DNA of 64,000 nt from Corythucha ciliata (GCA_038030265.1 CM075938.1:57591189-57655188); one strand, 5' to 3'; shown: positions 1 through 11,626, numbered from the stretch's first letter. Translations and numbers: made by a program. Notes: generated by a model not told the origin, from the sequence alone.

Positions 1-373
1 CGTATTTACTTATTTCTTCCTTCCCCAGCCAATGCTCGGAGGGCAATATGGCGTTTAGGTTTTCAAAATCGCGCAGAAAACTTTCCGTTAGTTCAACTTT
101 TTGACGGAGGCACTGTACATTGAGAGCAACGAGAGATAATTTTTTTTCTTGAGGTTTGGTTGAAGTTTTTCTCTTTCCTAGCTCGTATGGTTTGTTCGCT
201 CGATTTGGCTTCGTTTCCTTCCCTAGTCAATTGTTGTCGGTTGTGATATCCCTGTTCCGAGGCTCATTGATTGAGGGGACGGTGTGCAATTAGGCACCCC
301 GCCGGCCAGGCAGAATGAAATGCACTCTTTCCGACCGCCAGCTGCCGGAGCGATTTTTTTTTTTTTTTTTTAA
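1..373. other. Unassigned left flank
   Basis: No gene, RNA or clear repeat boundary is seen here. It ends in a T-run (about 354-371) directly before the segmental duplication begins. Open frames here are low-complexity and have no recognisable domain. Confidence 0.4.
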
Positions 374-659
374 CGTGATCCTGGCCACGAAACTGAGAAA
401 TCCGGGGACAGGGGCGTAACCAGCCCATAACCTGGGGGAGAGAAACTTCACTGGAGAACACGTCGGGTGCCGTATATAATAGCAGGCTTTTATTCAGGGA
501 TGAGTCCCCAGCATACTCCGAATTTTCTGTCGAAAAACTGACGATTTTTTTCCTGGAAAGTGATATTTTTCGGCGCTGAACTTGAAATTTAGCCCTCAAA
601 CCGGTCACTCACATCGTAGAGCCGAATGGTCGTTCCTTGTCAGGAACTCGCAGGTATTT

Positions 660-1200
660 AAACCGTAAAAATTGGTTCTCAAGAAGCACGTAGGTACCGC
701 GAAAACAGTTATAGCGAGGAGAATATAAACAATTGTTTTTTTTTTTAGTGAACCAGGCCGACAAAAGTAGTTCTTTAACGAGCAGCAGAGCCCATCAAAT
801 CGCGAGTTTTAGCGTGCCAGAATCCCCGAAAGTGGTTCTTTAGTGAGTGAAATCCTGAATGTGTGTTTATTTGTGAGCCAGGCCAGCTCACAATAGTTTT
901 TTTTTAGTGAGCCGGTCTCGCAAAAATATTTTTGGGCGAGAAAAATCCACAAATTTTGTATCCTAGCCAGCAAAATCCGCGAAAATAGTTTTTGAATTAG
1001 GCAACCTCGTGAAATTAGCTTTTCAACGACAAAGATCCGGTTAATTGAGTTTTCAGTGGGTCAGCCCGGGCGAAAATGGTTTTTGAAGGAGCCAACTTTG
1101 CGAAATTAAGCCGCAAAACGGGTTTTTTTATTGAAAGAGACTCACGAAAATGGTTCTTTAGTGAGAGAAACCCGCGAAACTGGTGTTTTTAGTGAACCCA
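660..1200 (-). repeat. Class B degenerate ~30-base tandem repeat
   Basis: Units read on the minus strand as AAAACCATTTTCGCGG, a short AT-rich link and TGGCTCACT, spaced about 28-32 bases with heavy divergence. On the plus strand they appear as 'gtgag..c.cgcgaaaatggttcttta' with gaps. The same family recurs at 8287-8950, 21180-21620, 34850-35400, 62590-63400 and 63720-64000. No coding function is inferred. Confidence 0.75.
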
Positions 1201-3830
1201 AATGCAGGTTCCTAACTGGTTTACCGTTGTAACTTGCTCTAGGATGCAGAACTAACGTTTAAACTTCAGCACTCAAATGAAAAATGTTCCTTAAGAAAGT
1301 CATAAAAAGGGTGTAAAATTCAACCTTAGCCCCCCCCCAATAATTTTCGCACAGCCTGAATGAGGTCAGAAACTGGAGTTTAGTGCCAAAACTTCTAATG
1401 TTTCTCTAATTTAAAAACGATGCAATGTACAACCAACAGACAGACTGCGTGGGCGCTGTACACTTTTTGTCCAATTCACTCCATATTGTAGCCGTGCTCC
1501 GTCGATGTGTTGCGGTTGCGGCTACTGTGAGAAAAAGGTAGACAGTATTATCCCCTCCTGCCCGGACCATGCAGGATTTGTACTTTTCCATTTTCGATTA
1601 TATCTACATATAGGGGTGGGAAGCCCCCCCCCTAGGGGAGGGGGTATGGCGTCGCTTTCAAGTCTAGGGGAGGGCAACTGCCCACACCTGCCCCCTTTGG
1701 CTACGCCCATGCGTCCGGGGCGTGCGGCTGAAACTCTTACAAATATCGGTTTTGGCTTAGAATCTGTAAAATTAGAAAATCCGCAATTCGCTCCACTCCT
1801 CAGATAATTTGACTAAATTCGCAAGTTCAGCCGCCACTTTACAAATTGCAGTTTTTCCTGTTCTGCGGGTATATATATTTTAAACCTGCGAGTTGGGTGG
1901 TTAAAATTTTGGAAAACCACGACTTGAGCTAATCCGAGGTTAAAACTCCCTCCCCCTCCACCCCCATATCTCAATTTTGGTTGTTCAGCGGAGGAACATG
2001 AGAAAAACAGCGAGTTTGGTCATTTCACGAATACAATTTTTAAAAGTCCCCATTTTAGCTACTCTGCGAATTTTTTTTTCTTCTTTTTCTTTTGCGAGTT
2101 TTTTCTGACGTGCAATATTCGCGAAATTTTGTTTTTGCAAGATTTTTTCAACATTAAAATTTGATCGCGGTAGTGGAACTTAACAGTCGAATACTGGTTG
2201 AAAGTCGTAAATTCACTAACGTATATAAATTGAAAGAAATCGTCCACGCAAACAGGTCCATTGTGCGGTTAATATGCAGTCAAACACTCGTAGAATCGAG
2301 TGGAAAGAAGTGATTCGAGAGATTATCAAGGACATTACAAGAAAGAGAGGGTTTGAGCGAGACTGCAGAGCTATAGAAATATCGAGTGGGAGAGGAGGCA
2401 GAAAATGGTCCACAACTTGGCAGTTGAGAAGAGGATTCTGTTTTATAATTTACTATTCCACTTGTGGAATCGTTTTTTTGTCCTTGTCCGACTGCCAAAA
2501 CAAATAAAATGAGGGGAAAAAGAAAGGCAGTTTTTCTGTTCTGTAAGATGAGGTCGTGAGAACGCTGTTGGTGGGTGGTTGTGTGGTTTGGGAGGGGGGG
2601 AGGTGCAATAAAAAATACGATTGTTTAGCTTGAGAAGAAGCCAGTCAAAAAAAAAAAAAAAAAAATCCGAGTTCCTTGATTCGACAATGTTTTCAATATT
2701 TTTCAGGCGCACAACATAATTTTAATGGTTGTTTATCTAATTGGAATTGAAGCCCTTGGCAGGGGATTCGTTTTCGAAAAAATGGAAAAACATTGAAAGA
2801 AAAACGAAAAATTGTTGATTCCTTATAATGACGACACGCTTCCATTATTCTCGCCACGCTTCAAGAACACTCATTTTTTTTTTTTCTTCTTGGTGAAAAG
2901 CTCAGCCAAATTGAGAAAGAGGCCACCGCTAAAAGGGCGCTTCGAGATGGAATTTACAACTGGCCATTTCCGGGGTGGCTATGCGGGAGCGGTTTTAACA
3001 GGTGTGAGCATAGGGCACAGAAGAATGCAGCCGTTTTTTTTAAAATAAATATTTGGAGCTGCGTCCATCCAGACTGTGGTTAACTCACTTCGCTCTGGAT
3101 TACTCGGATTGGTTCAAGGGTAGTTGTATAGCCTCTCTGTTCTTTTTATAAAACCATTTCGCTTCTGGCTGTAAGTGGAGCGCGAATTAATGCGATACAA
3201 TTTTATTTTGGCGAGGTCTCCGTACCTTCAATAATTTAACTTTTGTGGTTATTACAATATCAAATATTTTAAATCGTCCTACAGAACACAGGACATTTGA
3301 GAGCCTTTGAACCCGTTTGTACAGTAACGATGTCGAATAGTCGAGTAGTAGAGTAACGATGCCCAGCTCGGCCAGCGGTAATGAGTCACTCATTATCATG
3401 ACCTTTTCGTTGGTTCGTTGGTCCTCCTGGGACAAAAGATAGAGTGACTACATTGAAAGGGTCAATTGGGGGAGACCCGTCCGTAGGCTGTGGGGGGGGG
3501 GGGCGCTTTTTCCTTCCCACGTGGGGTTCACATGCCCTCAAATTAGTTCTCAAAAGTACTTTGGGTAATAAGTACAGTGGTGTTCGGGTAAAAAGGTACC
3601 GGTATTTATTTACAGCCATTTTTTCTCATTTTTGAGAAATATCGATGTAAAATTCGATCACTTGTTTGGCCACATCTTTTTTTCACTTTTGACCGTCAAC
3701 CATGAGCGTGTGCATGGGTGGGCAGTTGCCCTCCGTTGGACTCCAAATCGAAGACATAGTTGGGGCAGCTGCCCACACCTTGATAATACCATCAAAAAGT
3801 ATACAAGTCATTCGAGGTCACCACCGATTT
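1201..3830. other. Non-genic interior of duplication copy 1
   Basis: This stretch holds pyrimidine and poly-T tracts, G/C homopolymers (for example near 1329, 1625 and 3490) and phrases that look like transposable-element ends around 1610-1710 and 3715-3780 (both contain a 'gggcaactgcccacacc'-like string). An open frame at 2274-2507 is preserved in copy 2 at 36460-36693. The whole duplication is about 98% alike by eye, so this is not evidence of selection. I see no gene. Confidence 0.45.
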
Positions 3831-3961
3831 CACGGGGGGCTTTGATTAAAAAAAAATTCAACAGATTTTTCTTGCAAAAATAAATATTTTGCGGGTCTAG
3901 CTCACTATAAGAAACCAATTTCTCGGTTTCGCTTTCTAAAATCAAATTCCGTTGATTTTTC

Positions 3962-4077
3962 TGTTGGAAGCTGTAATTTTATAACCACATGACTTTTTAT
4001 ATTTTGTTGTTTCTGGTCTTTAATTCGATCTAATAAAAAAAGTGTTTTTCCTGATCTTGTCCTTCATAAATTCATCA
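3962..4077 (+). repeat. Putative Copia 5' LTR
   Basis: This 116-base block starts TGTTGG, ends TCA, and lies between the known insertion boundary and the priming site. It cannot be confirmed as an LTR because the partner LTR is absent. Its length is short for Copia, so part of it could be leader. Confidence 0.5.
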
Positions 4078-4089
4078 GGTTATGGTCCC
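4078..4089 (+). promoter_or_regulatory. Putative primer-binding site
   Basis: GGTTATGGTCCC follows the LTR end directly. Insect Copia elements prime from an internal fragment of initiator tRNA-Met using a very similar sequence. Confidence 0.5.
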
Positions 4090-4163
4090 TATTTCATCGC
4101 TTCTTTTGATTTGAAAACCAAATTAGTCGGTCCGTCTATTCTCACCAATCAAAATTTTTTGAA

Positions 4164-5552
4164 ATGACTTCCGTCTTGTCACGCGTGGAATCGTTGTCGA
4201 AGGACAATTACGACACGTGGAAAATGCAAATGGAGGCTCTCCTGATTAAGAACGATGCCTGGGATTTCGTGAATGGCAATAATCAGAAGCCGGTCTCTAC
4301 AGCTACAAACGGAGCTGAAGTCACCGAATGGCTGAGAAATGACCGGAAGGCAAGATCAGACATAATTTTGAGTATTAGTCCCTCGGAATTGAAACAAATC
4401 AAGAATTGTGAAACTTCCAGAGAAGCATGGGTAAAATTGGAAAACATCCATCAGTCGAAAGGACCTGCTCGAAAGGCTACCTTACTCAAAGAATTGACCC
4501 TTCACCGTATGGAAGAAGGTGGTGACATACACCAACATTTGAACATCTTCTTCGACGCAGTTGACAAGCTGAAAGACATGGAAGTCGAAATAAATCGAGA
4601 CCTGCTAGCTATCATGCTGCTCTACAGTCTACCATCTAGCTTTGAGAACTTTCGTTGTGCCATAGAATCGCGAGACGAACTACCCGATCCTGAATTTTTG
4701 AAAATTAAAATCATGGAAGAATATGACGCGCGAAAGAATAGTGCATTGAATATACCGGAAAATGCAATGTATTCGTCGAAAAAGAAATGGGTAAAATCGA
4801 GTAATACCACCGGGAAACCTGTCGGAAACACGGAACAAAGTGGAAAATTCAAGTTTCGTTGTCATCGGTGTGGAAAATACGGTCATAAAGCCGTCGACTG
4901 TCATACACATCAAGATAAAACAAGGAATGATGCAAGAAATGCTGAAGACATTAGTTTTTACAGCTGGAATAGCATTTCTGAAAGTCGTTCTGTCGACAAT
5001 TCGTCATGGTGTCTCGACAGTGGTGCTACTTCCCACTTGTGTAGCAAATCTGAAGATTTCCACCGCATAGAAAATGTGAACAACGCGCATTTAAATCTTG
5101 CAGACAACAGCACTACGAAAATTAAGTCAATCGGTGTCGCTTCTTTTAAAGCAGACGTGTTCGGAAACGTCAAAAACGTCACTCTCGATAGGACACTCTA
5201 CGTTCCTAGTCTTCGAACTAACTTATTGTCAGTAAGCAAAATGGCTGACAAAGGGTATGAAATACTTTTTCGAAAATCGGACGTTTTAGTTTTTGGACCC
5301 GATAAAGACGTCAAGCTTGTAGGCGATCGAATTGGTGATTTATACTTCGCCCGAACCTCTAAGGGTTCAGCCTGCAAAGTCTCGATGGAAGAAAATCGGA
5401 ATTCCAAACTAGATTTATGGCACCGTCGACTTGGTCATGTTAATTTTCAAGATTTAATAACCGCCGTGAAACAAGACACAATACAAGGAGTAGAAAACGT
5501 TGACTTGAGAAATAAATCGGTCAACTGTGACACGTGCTGCAAGGGTAAATGA
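4164..5552 (+). CDS. Copia gag-protease-preintegrase region
   Basis: This 462-residue open frame begins with a Copia-type Gag (LSKDNYDTWKMQME near residue 12, the UBN2-like fold). A CCHC zinc knuckle (CHRCGKYGHKAVDC, about residues 234-247) binds the element RNA. The aspartic protease motif WCLDSGATSHLC is near residue 281. The GAG-pre-integrase HHCC motif starts with LWHRRLGH near residue 417 and ends at the CDTCCKGK before the stop. The TGA at 5550 overlaps an ATG at 5549 that opens the next frame. In Copia proteins this junction is continuous, so one base is missing here (AAAATG expected, AAATGA present). A functional -1 shift is less likely, given two more breaks downstream. Confidence 0.9.
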   Translation: MTSVLSRVESLSKDNYDTWKMQMEALLIKNDAWDFVNGNNQKPVSTATNGAEVTEWLRNDRKARSDIILSISPSELKQIKNCETSREAWVKLENIHQSKGPARKATLLKELTLHRMEEGGDIHQHLNIFFDAVDKLKDMEVEINRDLLAIMLLYSLPSSFENFRCAIESRDELPDPEFLKIKIMEEYDARKNSALNIPENAMYSSKKKWVKSSNTTGKPVGNTEQSGKFKFRCHRCGKYGHKAVDCHTHQDKTRNDARNAEDISFYSWNSISESRSVDNSSWCLDSGATSHLCSKSEDFHRIENVNNAHLNLADNSTTKIKSIGVASFKADVFGNVKNVTLDRTLYVPSLRTNLLSVSKMADKGYEILFRKSDVLVFGPDKDVKLVGDRIGDLYFARTSKGSACKVSMEENRNSKLDLWHRRLGHVNFQDLITAVKQDTIQGVENVDLRNKSVNCDTCCKGK

Positions 5553-6893
5553 CTCGTACTCCCTTCCCGAAATCTTCGAACAGAAAATCAGATCTGCTTG
5601 ATATCGTACACACTGACGTTTGCGGGCCATTTCGTACGGAATCAAACGGAAAAGCAAAATATTTCGTTGAATTTATCGATGACAGGTCACGTTGGTGTGA
5701 GGTGAGATTTTTGAAGTCTAAAAATGAAGTCCTAGAAAAAACTGAAGAAGTCATAAATATCATGGAAAACAAGCATGGTATCACTGTCAAGTGCATTCAA
5801 TCAGACAATGGCACTGAGTATGTCAATAAGTCATTTGACAAATTGCTTAAAAAGCGTGGCATCTCAAGGAGGCTGACCGTTCCGTATAATCCTGAACAAA
5901 ATGGTATCTCAGAAAGAAAAAACCGAACTCTTTTGGACATGGCGCGTTGTCTCCTTATCGAATCAGGACTCCCACCATCTTTTTGGTCAGAAGCTGTCTA
6001 CACGGCGAACTATTTGAGGAACAGGTGCCCAACAAAGAGTCTGAATGGGAAAACACCTTATGAAATCTGGAATGGGAGGAAACCAAACGTAAGCCACCTG
6101 AGAATATTTGGTTCTAAAGTATTTTGTTTGAACAGATCACTGAACAAAGGGAAATTATCATCTCGAAGTCGAGAAGGAATCCTTGTTGGATACTCTGAGG
6201 AGTCAAAAGGGTACAGAGTTTGGATCCCTGAAGAAAGAAAAGTGGAAATCAGCCGTGATGTCAGTTTTATTGAGTCAATAGACACTAAGAAGGAACTTCA
6301 AGATTCTATTGATCGATTGCTGGACGTCAAACAATTCGAAAATAATGAACCACCAGTTATTGAAGTCGTAACGCAAAGCCACGGTAGAAAAGGACTTATC
6401 CCCTTGGAAGAATCTAAACCCCCTCAAGACGACCTTGTTTCCGTACAAGACGAGTCTGAAGTAGAGGTCGAAAAAAACGAAGAAGGAAATGCTGACGATG
6501 AAGAAAGAAGCCAGCCAAATATTTTTCGAAGAATACGCCGAACCATAAAAATACCAGAAAAACTGCGCGACTACGTTCTATTAACTTATAAACAAGCTAT
6601 CAACTCGAGTGATCATTTGGAATGGGAGAAAGCAATTGAAGAAGAAAAGGAGGCTCTTAAAAAAAACAGAACATGGACTCTCGTAGATAGAAATGAAGCG
6701 AGAGGAAAATCACTGCTGTCCAGTCGTTGGGTTTTCAAGATAAAAGACGACGGAAGGTACAGAGCGAGACTTGTGGTGCGAGGTTGTGAGCAACAGTCTA
6801 ATGTTGATTACAACGAAGTATTTAGCCCTGTTGTTCGAAACGATGCTCTACGTTTTATGCTCGCTTATGCAGTGAAAAAGAAGTATATCATTT
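5549..6893 (+). CDS. Copia integrase and start of reverse transcriptase
   Basis: This is the continuation of the polyprotein in the next frame. The integrase catalytic core has all three acidic residues in context: HTDVCGP, QSDNGTEY and NPEQNGISERKNRTL. An acidic linker of about 70 residues follows (near 6400-6510), then the start of the Copia reverse transcriptase (WEKAIEEEKEALKKNRTWTL and SRWVFKIK.DDGRYRARLV). The frame runs into TAA at 6893-6895, where the sequence appears to have lost one base after codon ATC. The next part continues one frame over with the conserved KFDVKTAFLHG. Confidence 0.88.
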
Positions 6894-7345
6894 AATAAAA
6901 TTTGACGTCAAAACCGCCTTTCTACATGGACAAATCGAGGAGGAATTGTACATGGAACTTCCTGAAGGATATGACGATAAATCCAAAATATGCAAGTTGC
7001 AGAAATCTTTGTACGGCCTGAAACAAGCCCCCTCGTGCTGGAATAAACGTTTCACAGAATTTCTTCGTTCAGAAGGATTTAAAGAACTGAAAACTGAACA
7101 GTGTGTCTTCAAAAACGACGAAGAAAACATGTTCATGGCTATTCATGTGGATGACGGAATGCTTGCAGGGGGAAATCTACCCAGAATGAGAAAAATAATA
7201 AACAGATTGAAATCAGAATTTGAAATGACGATCACAGAAAATCCTATTTCATATCTCGGAATCGACTTTGTACGAACAGGTGACACACTTAAGCTTCATC
7301 AAAAAAAATTACTCGATGAGTTTGATGGAAAAATACAGAATGTCG
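6894..7345 (+). CDS. Copia reverse transcriptase, central part
   Basis: This segment carries KFDVKTAFLHG (first catalytic aspartate), SLYGLKQAPSCWN, and the active site as HVDDGMLAGG. Tyrosine is usual at the first position (YVDD), so histidine is a variant. It reads in a third frame relative to the upstream parts and loses homology near 7345, where another single-base loss moves the reading to the next segment. Confidence 0.85.
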
Positions 7346-8086
7346 GACTGTTACCACTCCATTGCTACCGGAAAGTTCGAAGATCGAGGAAAATGAGGAA
7401 AGTGACATTGACACTGTTAAATTTCCATATAGAGAAGCCGTTGGAAGTTTACTTTACCTCTCGACGAAGACAAGGCCTGACCTCAGTTTCGCTGTCAATA
7501 TGTGTGGAAGGAATGTTGAAAATCCTCAGAAGTCAGACGATCAAAATCTGAAACGAATAACGAGGTATCTCCAAGGAACATGTTCAACCGGTATTACCTA
7601 CTCGGCAAACACGCTTGATGACAAACTTGTGGCGTTTTGTGACGCCGACTTTGCTGGAGATAAGGAAACAAGAAAGAGCACAACCGGATTTGTCATTTAT
7701 TACTGTGGAGGACCTGTTAGTTGGGTGTCCAGGAAACAATCGATCGTCGCGACTAGCTCAACCGAAAGCGAGTACATCAGTGCAGCAGAATGTGCCAGAA
7801 CACTGATTTACTTGAAAAATTTTCTTGAAGAGCTGACAGGAACTTCGATCTCGACCGAAATTAACATCGACAACCAAAGCGCCATCAACTTGATCAAGAA
7901 TGGTGTAATGAATAGGAGATCAAAACACATTGATGTACGTTACCACTACATCAAAGAAAAAGTGGACGAAAAACTGATTGTGGTCAAATACTGTCCAACC
8001 AGCAGTCAAATCGCTGGCATATTGACAAAGGCTCTACACTCTACAAAGTTCGGAAAATTCAAAAAATATCTCAAAAAAATATCTCA
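7346..8086 (+). CDS. Copia reverse transcriptase end and RNase H
   Basis: It starts with the conserved link to REAVGSLLYLSTKTRPDLSF and continues into RNase H with FCDADFAGD, TGFVIYYCGGPVSWVSRKQ, STESEYISAAE and SKHIDVRYHYIKE, matching the Copia RNase H order and acidic residues. The frame continues past the element into the flanking repeat and stops at 8216, so its last 40 or so residues are host sequence. The break near 7345 separates it from the upstream part. Confidence 0.88.
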
Positions 8087-8286
8087 GCCCACTAAAAAAA
8101 CAAACAATTTTGCCAATATTTTTAGCTTGATTAATATTTTTTTTTTAGGGTATTGGCTTATTGCTTCTTCTACTTCTTCGTTTCCAATAAGTCAAACCCA
8201 AAAAATAAAATATTAATCAAGTTTTACGGCTTAACGACTAATAACATTAATAATATTTGTAGGCGATCAACCAATTTCACGGGGTC
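8087..8286. other. Duplication sequence right of the Copia insertion
   Basis: This is the continuation of the duplicated segment, matching 38171-38370. It is AT-rich, with a short palindromic feel around 'ttgattaatatt ... aatattaatcaa'. No gene is seen. Confidence 0.5.
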
Positions 8287-8950
8287 CCGTGATTAAAAGA
8301 GACCAATTTCGCAAATTTTGCGCACTAAAAACCCATTTTTGCAGGTCTGACTCACAAAAAAAAAAAAAAATCACTGATTCCACCCTACAAACACCACTTC
8401 TAAGATTTTTGTCGCTAAAAACCCATTTTCGTTGTTCTGGCCCACTAGAAACCCAATTTCGCGGTTGTTTTGTTGCTTAAAAAACCAATTTCGCGGCTGT
8501 TTGTTTCTGGAAAAATAATTTTTCGGTGTTGGCTAACTCAAAACCCAATTTTGCGTATTTTTCTTACCAGAAAAAAAAAAAAAAACAAAACACATTTTCA
8601 CGTCTGGCTCACTAAAAAAATGAAATATCTCGGAGTTTCACTCGCTATAACCCCAACATTTCACGGAAATTGTATGAAATCCCAATTTCGCGGGGATATA
8701 ACTCATTCAAAACCATAATTACGTGGTTTTAGCACACTTATGAAAATCTCTTCACGGTTCTGCCTCATTGAAACGCAAAAAACCAATTTCGGGGGCCCTA
8801 GATCACTAAAACACTAATTTCGCGGTGTCTTCTCGCTGAAGAACTGAAACCCCGGTTATATGGGATAGCGGAAAATCAAATTTGATTTTTAAAAAAATGA
8901 TTCATTTCACATAATATTTGGCCCACTAAAAAAACTATTTTATTTATTTA
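8287..8950 (+). repeat. Class B ~30-base tandem repeat array
   Basis: Forward units with core AAAACCAATTTCGCGG followed by a TGGCTCACT-like link, spaced near 30 bases and strongly diverged. Most of this block (about 8359-9170) is missing from duplication copy 2, which rejoins at an 'AGCTCGATTTT' string. This is consistent with loss or gain by recombination between repeats. Confidence 0.75.
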
Positions 8951-9049
8951 AATAAGCATGCAGTAGGCATTGGAATGCATCTGAATTATTGTCCTCACGT
9001 GAAGCTGCCCACCTCTAGATCAAAGCTGGACACGCCACTGCCAAGAATT

Positions 9050-9300
9050 AGCGTTTTTTCCCAAATTTTCTTTCTCAAATTTATTCGCTAATAGGCTTTT
9101 TCTAATTTTTAGCTGTTAATAAGAAGCTTTTTCTCAATTATCGTTTTTCACGCATTTTAGTCGACTATATGAGTTTAGCTCGATTTTTGCCACAAATAAG
9201 CAATTTCTTTCGGTTCAGCCACGTATTAGCACATTTCACTCCGTGAATTTTCCCAATTTTGGCTGTAAAAACTCCTCATCTCTTCGCCACAACCGACACT
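9050..9300 (+). repeat. Class A ~30-base repeats
   Basis: Short run of diverged units with AATTTTAGCC..GAATTAGC-like cores. It overlaps the right edge of the duplication. Confidence 0.55.
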
Positions 9301-9703
9301 TTGAAAATTTTGCGTACCGCTTCTATGAATTAATAAACGAAATTCGTGTAGAATAGAACGATTTTTCCAAAATTAGAACGAATCTAGAAAAAAACGACTG
9401 TCCGAGCACGACTGCACTGAACAAATTTCATTGGTCTAATGAGCTGCTGTGTAGATAAAAATTACTACTGTAGAGAGCTTTATCGTGAAGAATTGACTCC
9501 GTCTCTTGGCTTTTTCTCTCCCCCGCAGTTTTTCTTTTCTTTTTCTCTCTCTTGTTTTCGATTTATTTTCCGGGTAAGCTGAAATGATGTCGAAAATTGG
9601 CTTCATTTGAATTGTCCTCAGTGAGGTTATTTGAATGTGCTATACATTCTCGGCGAAAAACCGAAGGGATCTGGGAAAAAATTATGGGTTTGGTAACTCC
9701 AAT
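9301..9703. other. Unassigned stretch before assembly gap
   Basis: AT-rich sequence with a pyrimidine tract near 9510-9560. Nothing recognisable. Confidence 0.4.
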
Positions 9704-10203
9704 NNNNNNNNNNNNNNNNNNNNNNNNNNNNNNNNNNNNNNNNNNNNNNNNNNNNNNNNNNNNNNNNNNNNNNNNNNNNNNNNNNNNNNNNNNNNNNNNN
9801 NNNNNNNNNNNNNNNNNNNNNNNNNNNNNNNNNNNNNNNNNNNNNNNNNNNNNNNNNNNNNNNNNNNNNNNNNNNNNNNNNNNNNNNNNNNNNNNNNNNN
9901 NNNNNNNNNNNNNNNNNNNNNNNNNNNNNNNNNNNNNNNNNNNNNNNNNNNNNNNNNNNNNNNNNNNNNNNNNNNNNNNNNNNNNNNNNNNNNNNNNNNN
10001 NNNNNNNNNNNNNNNNNNNNNNNNNNNNNNNNNNNNNNNNNNNNNNNNNNNNNNNNNNNNNNNNNNNNNNNNNNNNNNNNNNNNNNNNNNNNNNNNNNNN
10101 NNNNNNNNNNNNNNNNNNNNNNNNNNNNNNNNNNNNNNNNNNNNNNNNNNNNNNNNNNNNNNNNNNNNNNNNNNNNNNNNNNNNNNNNNNNNNNNNNNNN
10201 NNN
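9704..10203. other. Assembly gap (500 Ns)
   Basis: A run of 500 N characters, a conventional scaffold gap of unknown true length. Open frames crossing it are meaningless. Missing upstream exons of METTL4 or other genes could lie here. Confidence 0.99.
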
Positions 10204-10389
10204 GTGATTAAGTCGCCGGGTACCTTCAAACACAAACAAAGAAAATCTTGCTTCCCTCTTACAATTCTACTTAATGCAATTAATAGCAATCAACCCCAGC
10301 GAAACTGACTCTTGTAATGGAGATTTAAGGACTGATTTCACAAATTTGGCTCGACAAAGTCCATTTTGCAGATTTCCGATTCTGGCCCA

Positions 10390-10705
10390 AACACAGCAAA
10401 GCTTCAAACCCAGCAAACCACCAAACCACAAAAAAAGCTCCAAATCACCAAACCACAGCACGACTCTAAACACAAAGATGGCCCATCCACATCAAAACTA
10501 CAACCACCAAAAGCTGTAACCACAAAAAGTTCAAACCACAGTACAGCCCTAACCATAGCAAAGCTTCAAACCCCACCTAACCTCCAAACCACAACAAAAC
10601 TCCAAAACACAGCAAAGTACTAACCACAGCAAAGCCCAAGCCACTGCAAACCTCCACATCACAACAAAACTCAAAACCACAACAAAGCTCCAAACCACAG
10701 CCAGG
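10390..10705 (+). repeat. Class F 'accacagcaaagctccaa' repeat array
   Basis: Degenerate tandem units of about 18-20 bases built on CCAAACCACAGCAAAGCT, purine-poor on this strand. A second array with near-identical stretches is at 20735-21010. It ends at a 'ggcgcggatccaggattttt' string that resembles the end of a transposable element. Confidence 0.75.
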
Positions 10706-10868
10706 CGCGGATCCAGGATTTTTCCATAGGGGGGGCGCATTCAAAAAGATGCAGAGGTCCCACCTCAAAGTGTGTATATGTATATAGTTAGATGCCTTTT
10801 TTTTCTTTACAAAATCTTTCAAAGTCCACCTTCAGACAATTTACGTAAGTCACGAACACCTGTCCCCT

Positions 10869-10990
10869 TCAAGCTTTAACCCAAAGTCATATGGAAAACC
10901 AAGTTATTCGACTCGAAAAAAAAAGTGAATTTTTTTGTGGGTTGGGAAATTTGCTCCTGTTGGAATAATAAAAGGCTAAAACCCGCCAAA
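10869..10990 (+). repeat. Inverted repeat arm, left
   Basis: Reverse complement of 15665-15800 with a few dozen differences and indels around an A-run. See the composite element entry. Confidence 0.7.
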
Positions 10991-11626
10991 TTCAAAAAAA
11001 TATATTTGCAAAGAGGAGGCGAATGTTCAAGCAATAATTGATAAAAATTAATCAGTAAAGGAGAGGAAATAGTTCGCTGGGCTCTAATAATTATTTATTC
11101 AGTTTCAAGAGGTCCGGTTTTTGTAGGGATGCTGATAAAGAATGCCGGTCATCAAGCCCCCCCCCCCCTCCTTATTGCTGCTGACCCGTCTCTACCCAGA
11201 AAAAAATTTGTGGCTCGGTGTCGGTGCAAACTAACGTATCTATTCAACATTTACATACACCCAAAAGGGGCAAATCAGTTGCGTCTTTCGCTTCTCATGT
11301 AGTCCTTTCATTCGAAATTGGTTCCGGCTCTGAAGGAGCCGGACGTACATAAAATGCAATTGCAAACTTGCCAAGGCCACCGTAAAACAAGCAAAACTTG
11401 TGAATAAGGGGCCAATACGTTCAGGAATGATGAGGTGGGGCATGAAAGAGATGGACAGAAGTTGTTAAAATGGTAAGTTTTCAGATTTTGCCACAGTGAG
11501 TTTCATTACTATTATATGACGACTGTAATTTCCGCACATGCAGGGAGAACAAACTCCTTGGGAGGCCAATCAGCCAAGCTCCTCATGGTGTCTCCTGGGT
11601 AACGCGGGTAGGCTTCCTTTCACTTA

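Larger units (their letters stand above)
3962..8086 (+). mobile_element. Copia-type LTR retrotransposon, 3' LTR missing
   Basis: The element contains gag (zinc knuckle), protease, integrase, reverse transcriptase and RNase H in Copia order, so integrase precedes reverse transcriptase. Its left end is TGTTGGAAG, a typical Copia LTR start, followed at 4078 by a GGTTATGGTCCC priming site like the half-tRNA-Met site of insect Copia. The right end stops shortly after RNase H, with no polypurine tract and no second LTR. The empty counterpart in duplication copy 2 (38151/38171) shows the insertion replaced about 19 bases of target. Three single-base losses break the reading frame, so the copy is defective as assembled. 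Confidence 0.93.
374..9268 (+). repeat. Segmental duplication, copy 1 (with Copia insertion)
   Basis: Read side by side, this stretch matches 34564-38558 in the same orientation almost base for base, with differences mainly at homopolymers and single bases. The copies differ by two large blocks: a Copia element at 3962-8086 present only here, and about 810 bases of 30-base-type repeats (about 8359-9170) absent from copy 2. Without those blocks both copies are about 4.0 kb. The left edge lies in a poly-T/class B zone and the right edge in class A repeats, so the exact ends are approximate. Confidence 0.9.

Noticed and set aside
2274..2507. Open frame preserved in both duplication copies (also 36460-36693)
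   Set aside because: The entire segment is nearly identical between copies, so conservation of the frame carries no weight, and no domain is visible.
5549..5552. Programmed frameshift or stop-start (ATGA) in Copia
   Set aside because: Possible in principle, but two further single-base breaks downstream make decay or base-calling error more likely.
9597..10289. Long open frames across 9600-10290
   Set aside because: They are made almost wholly of N codons from the assembly gap.
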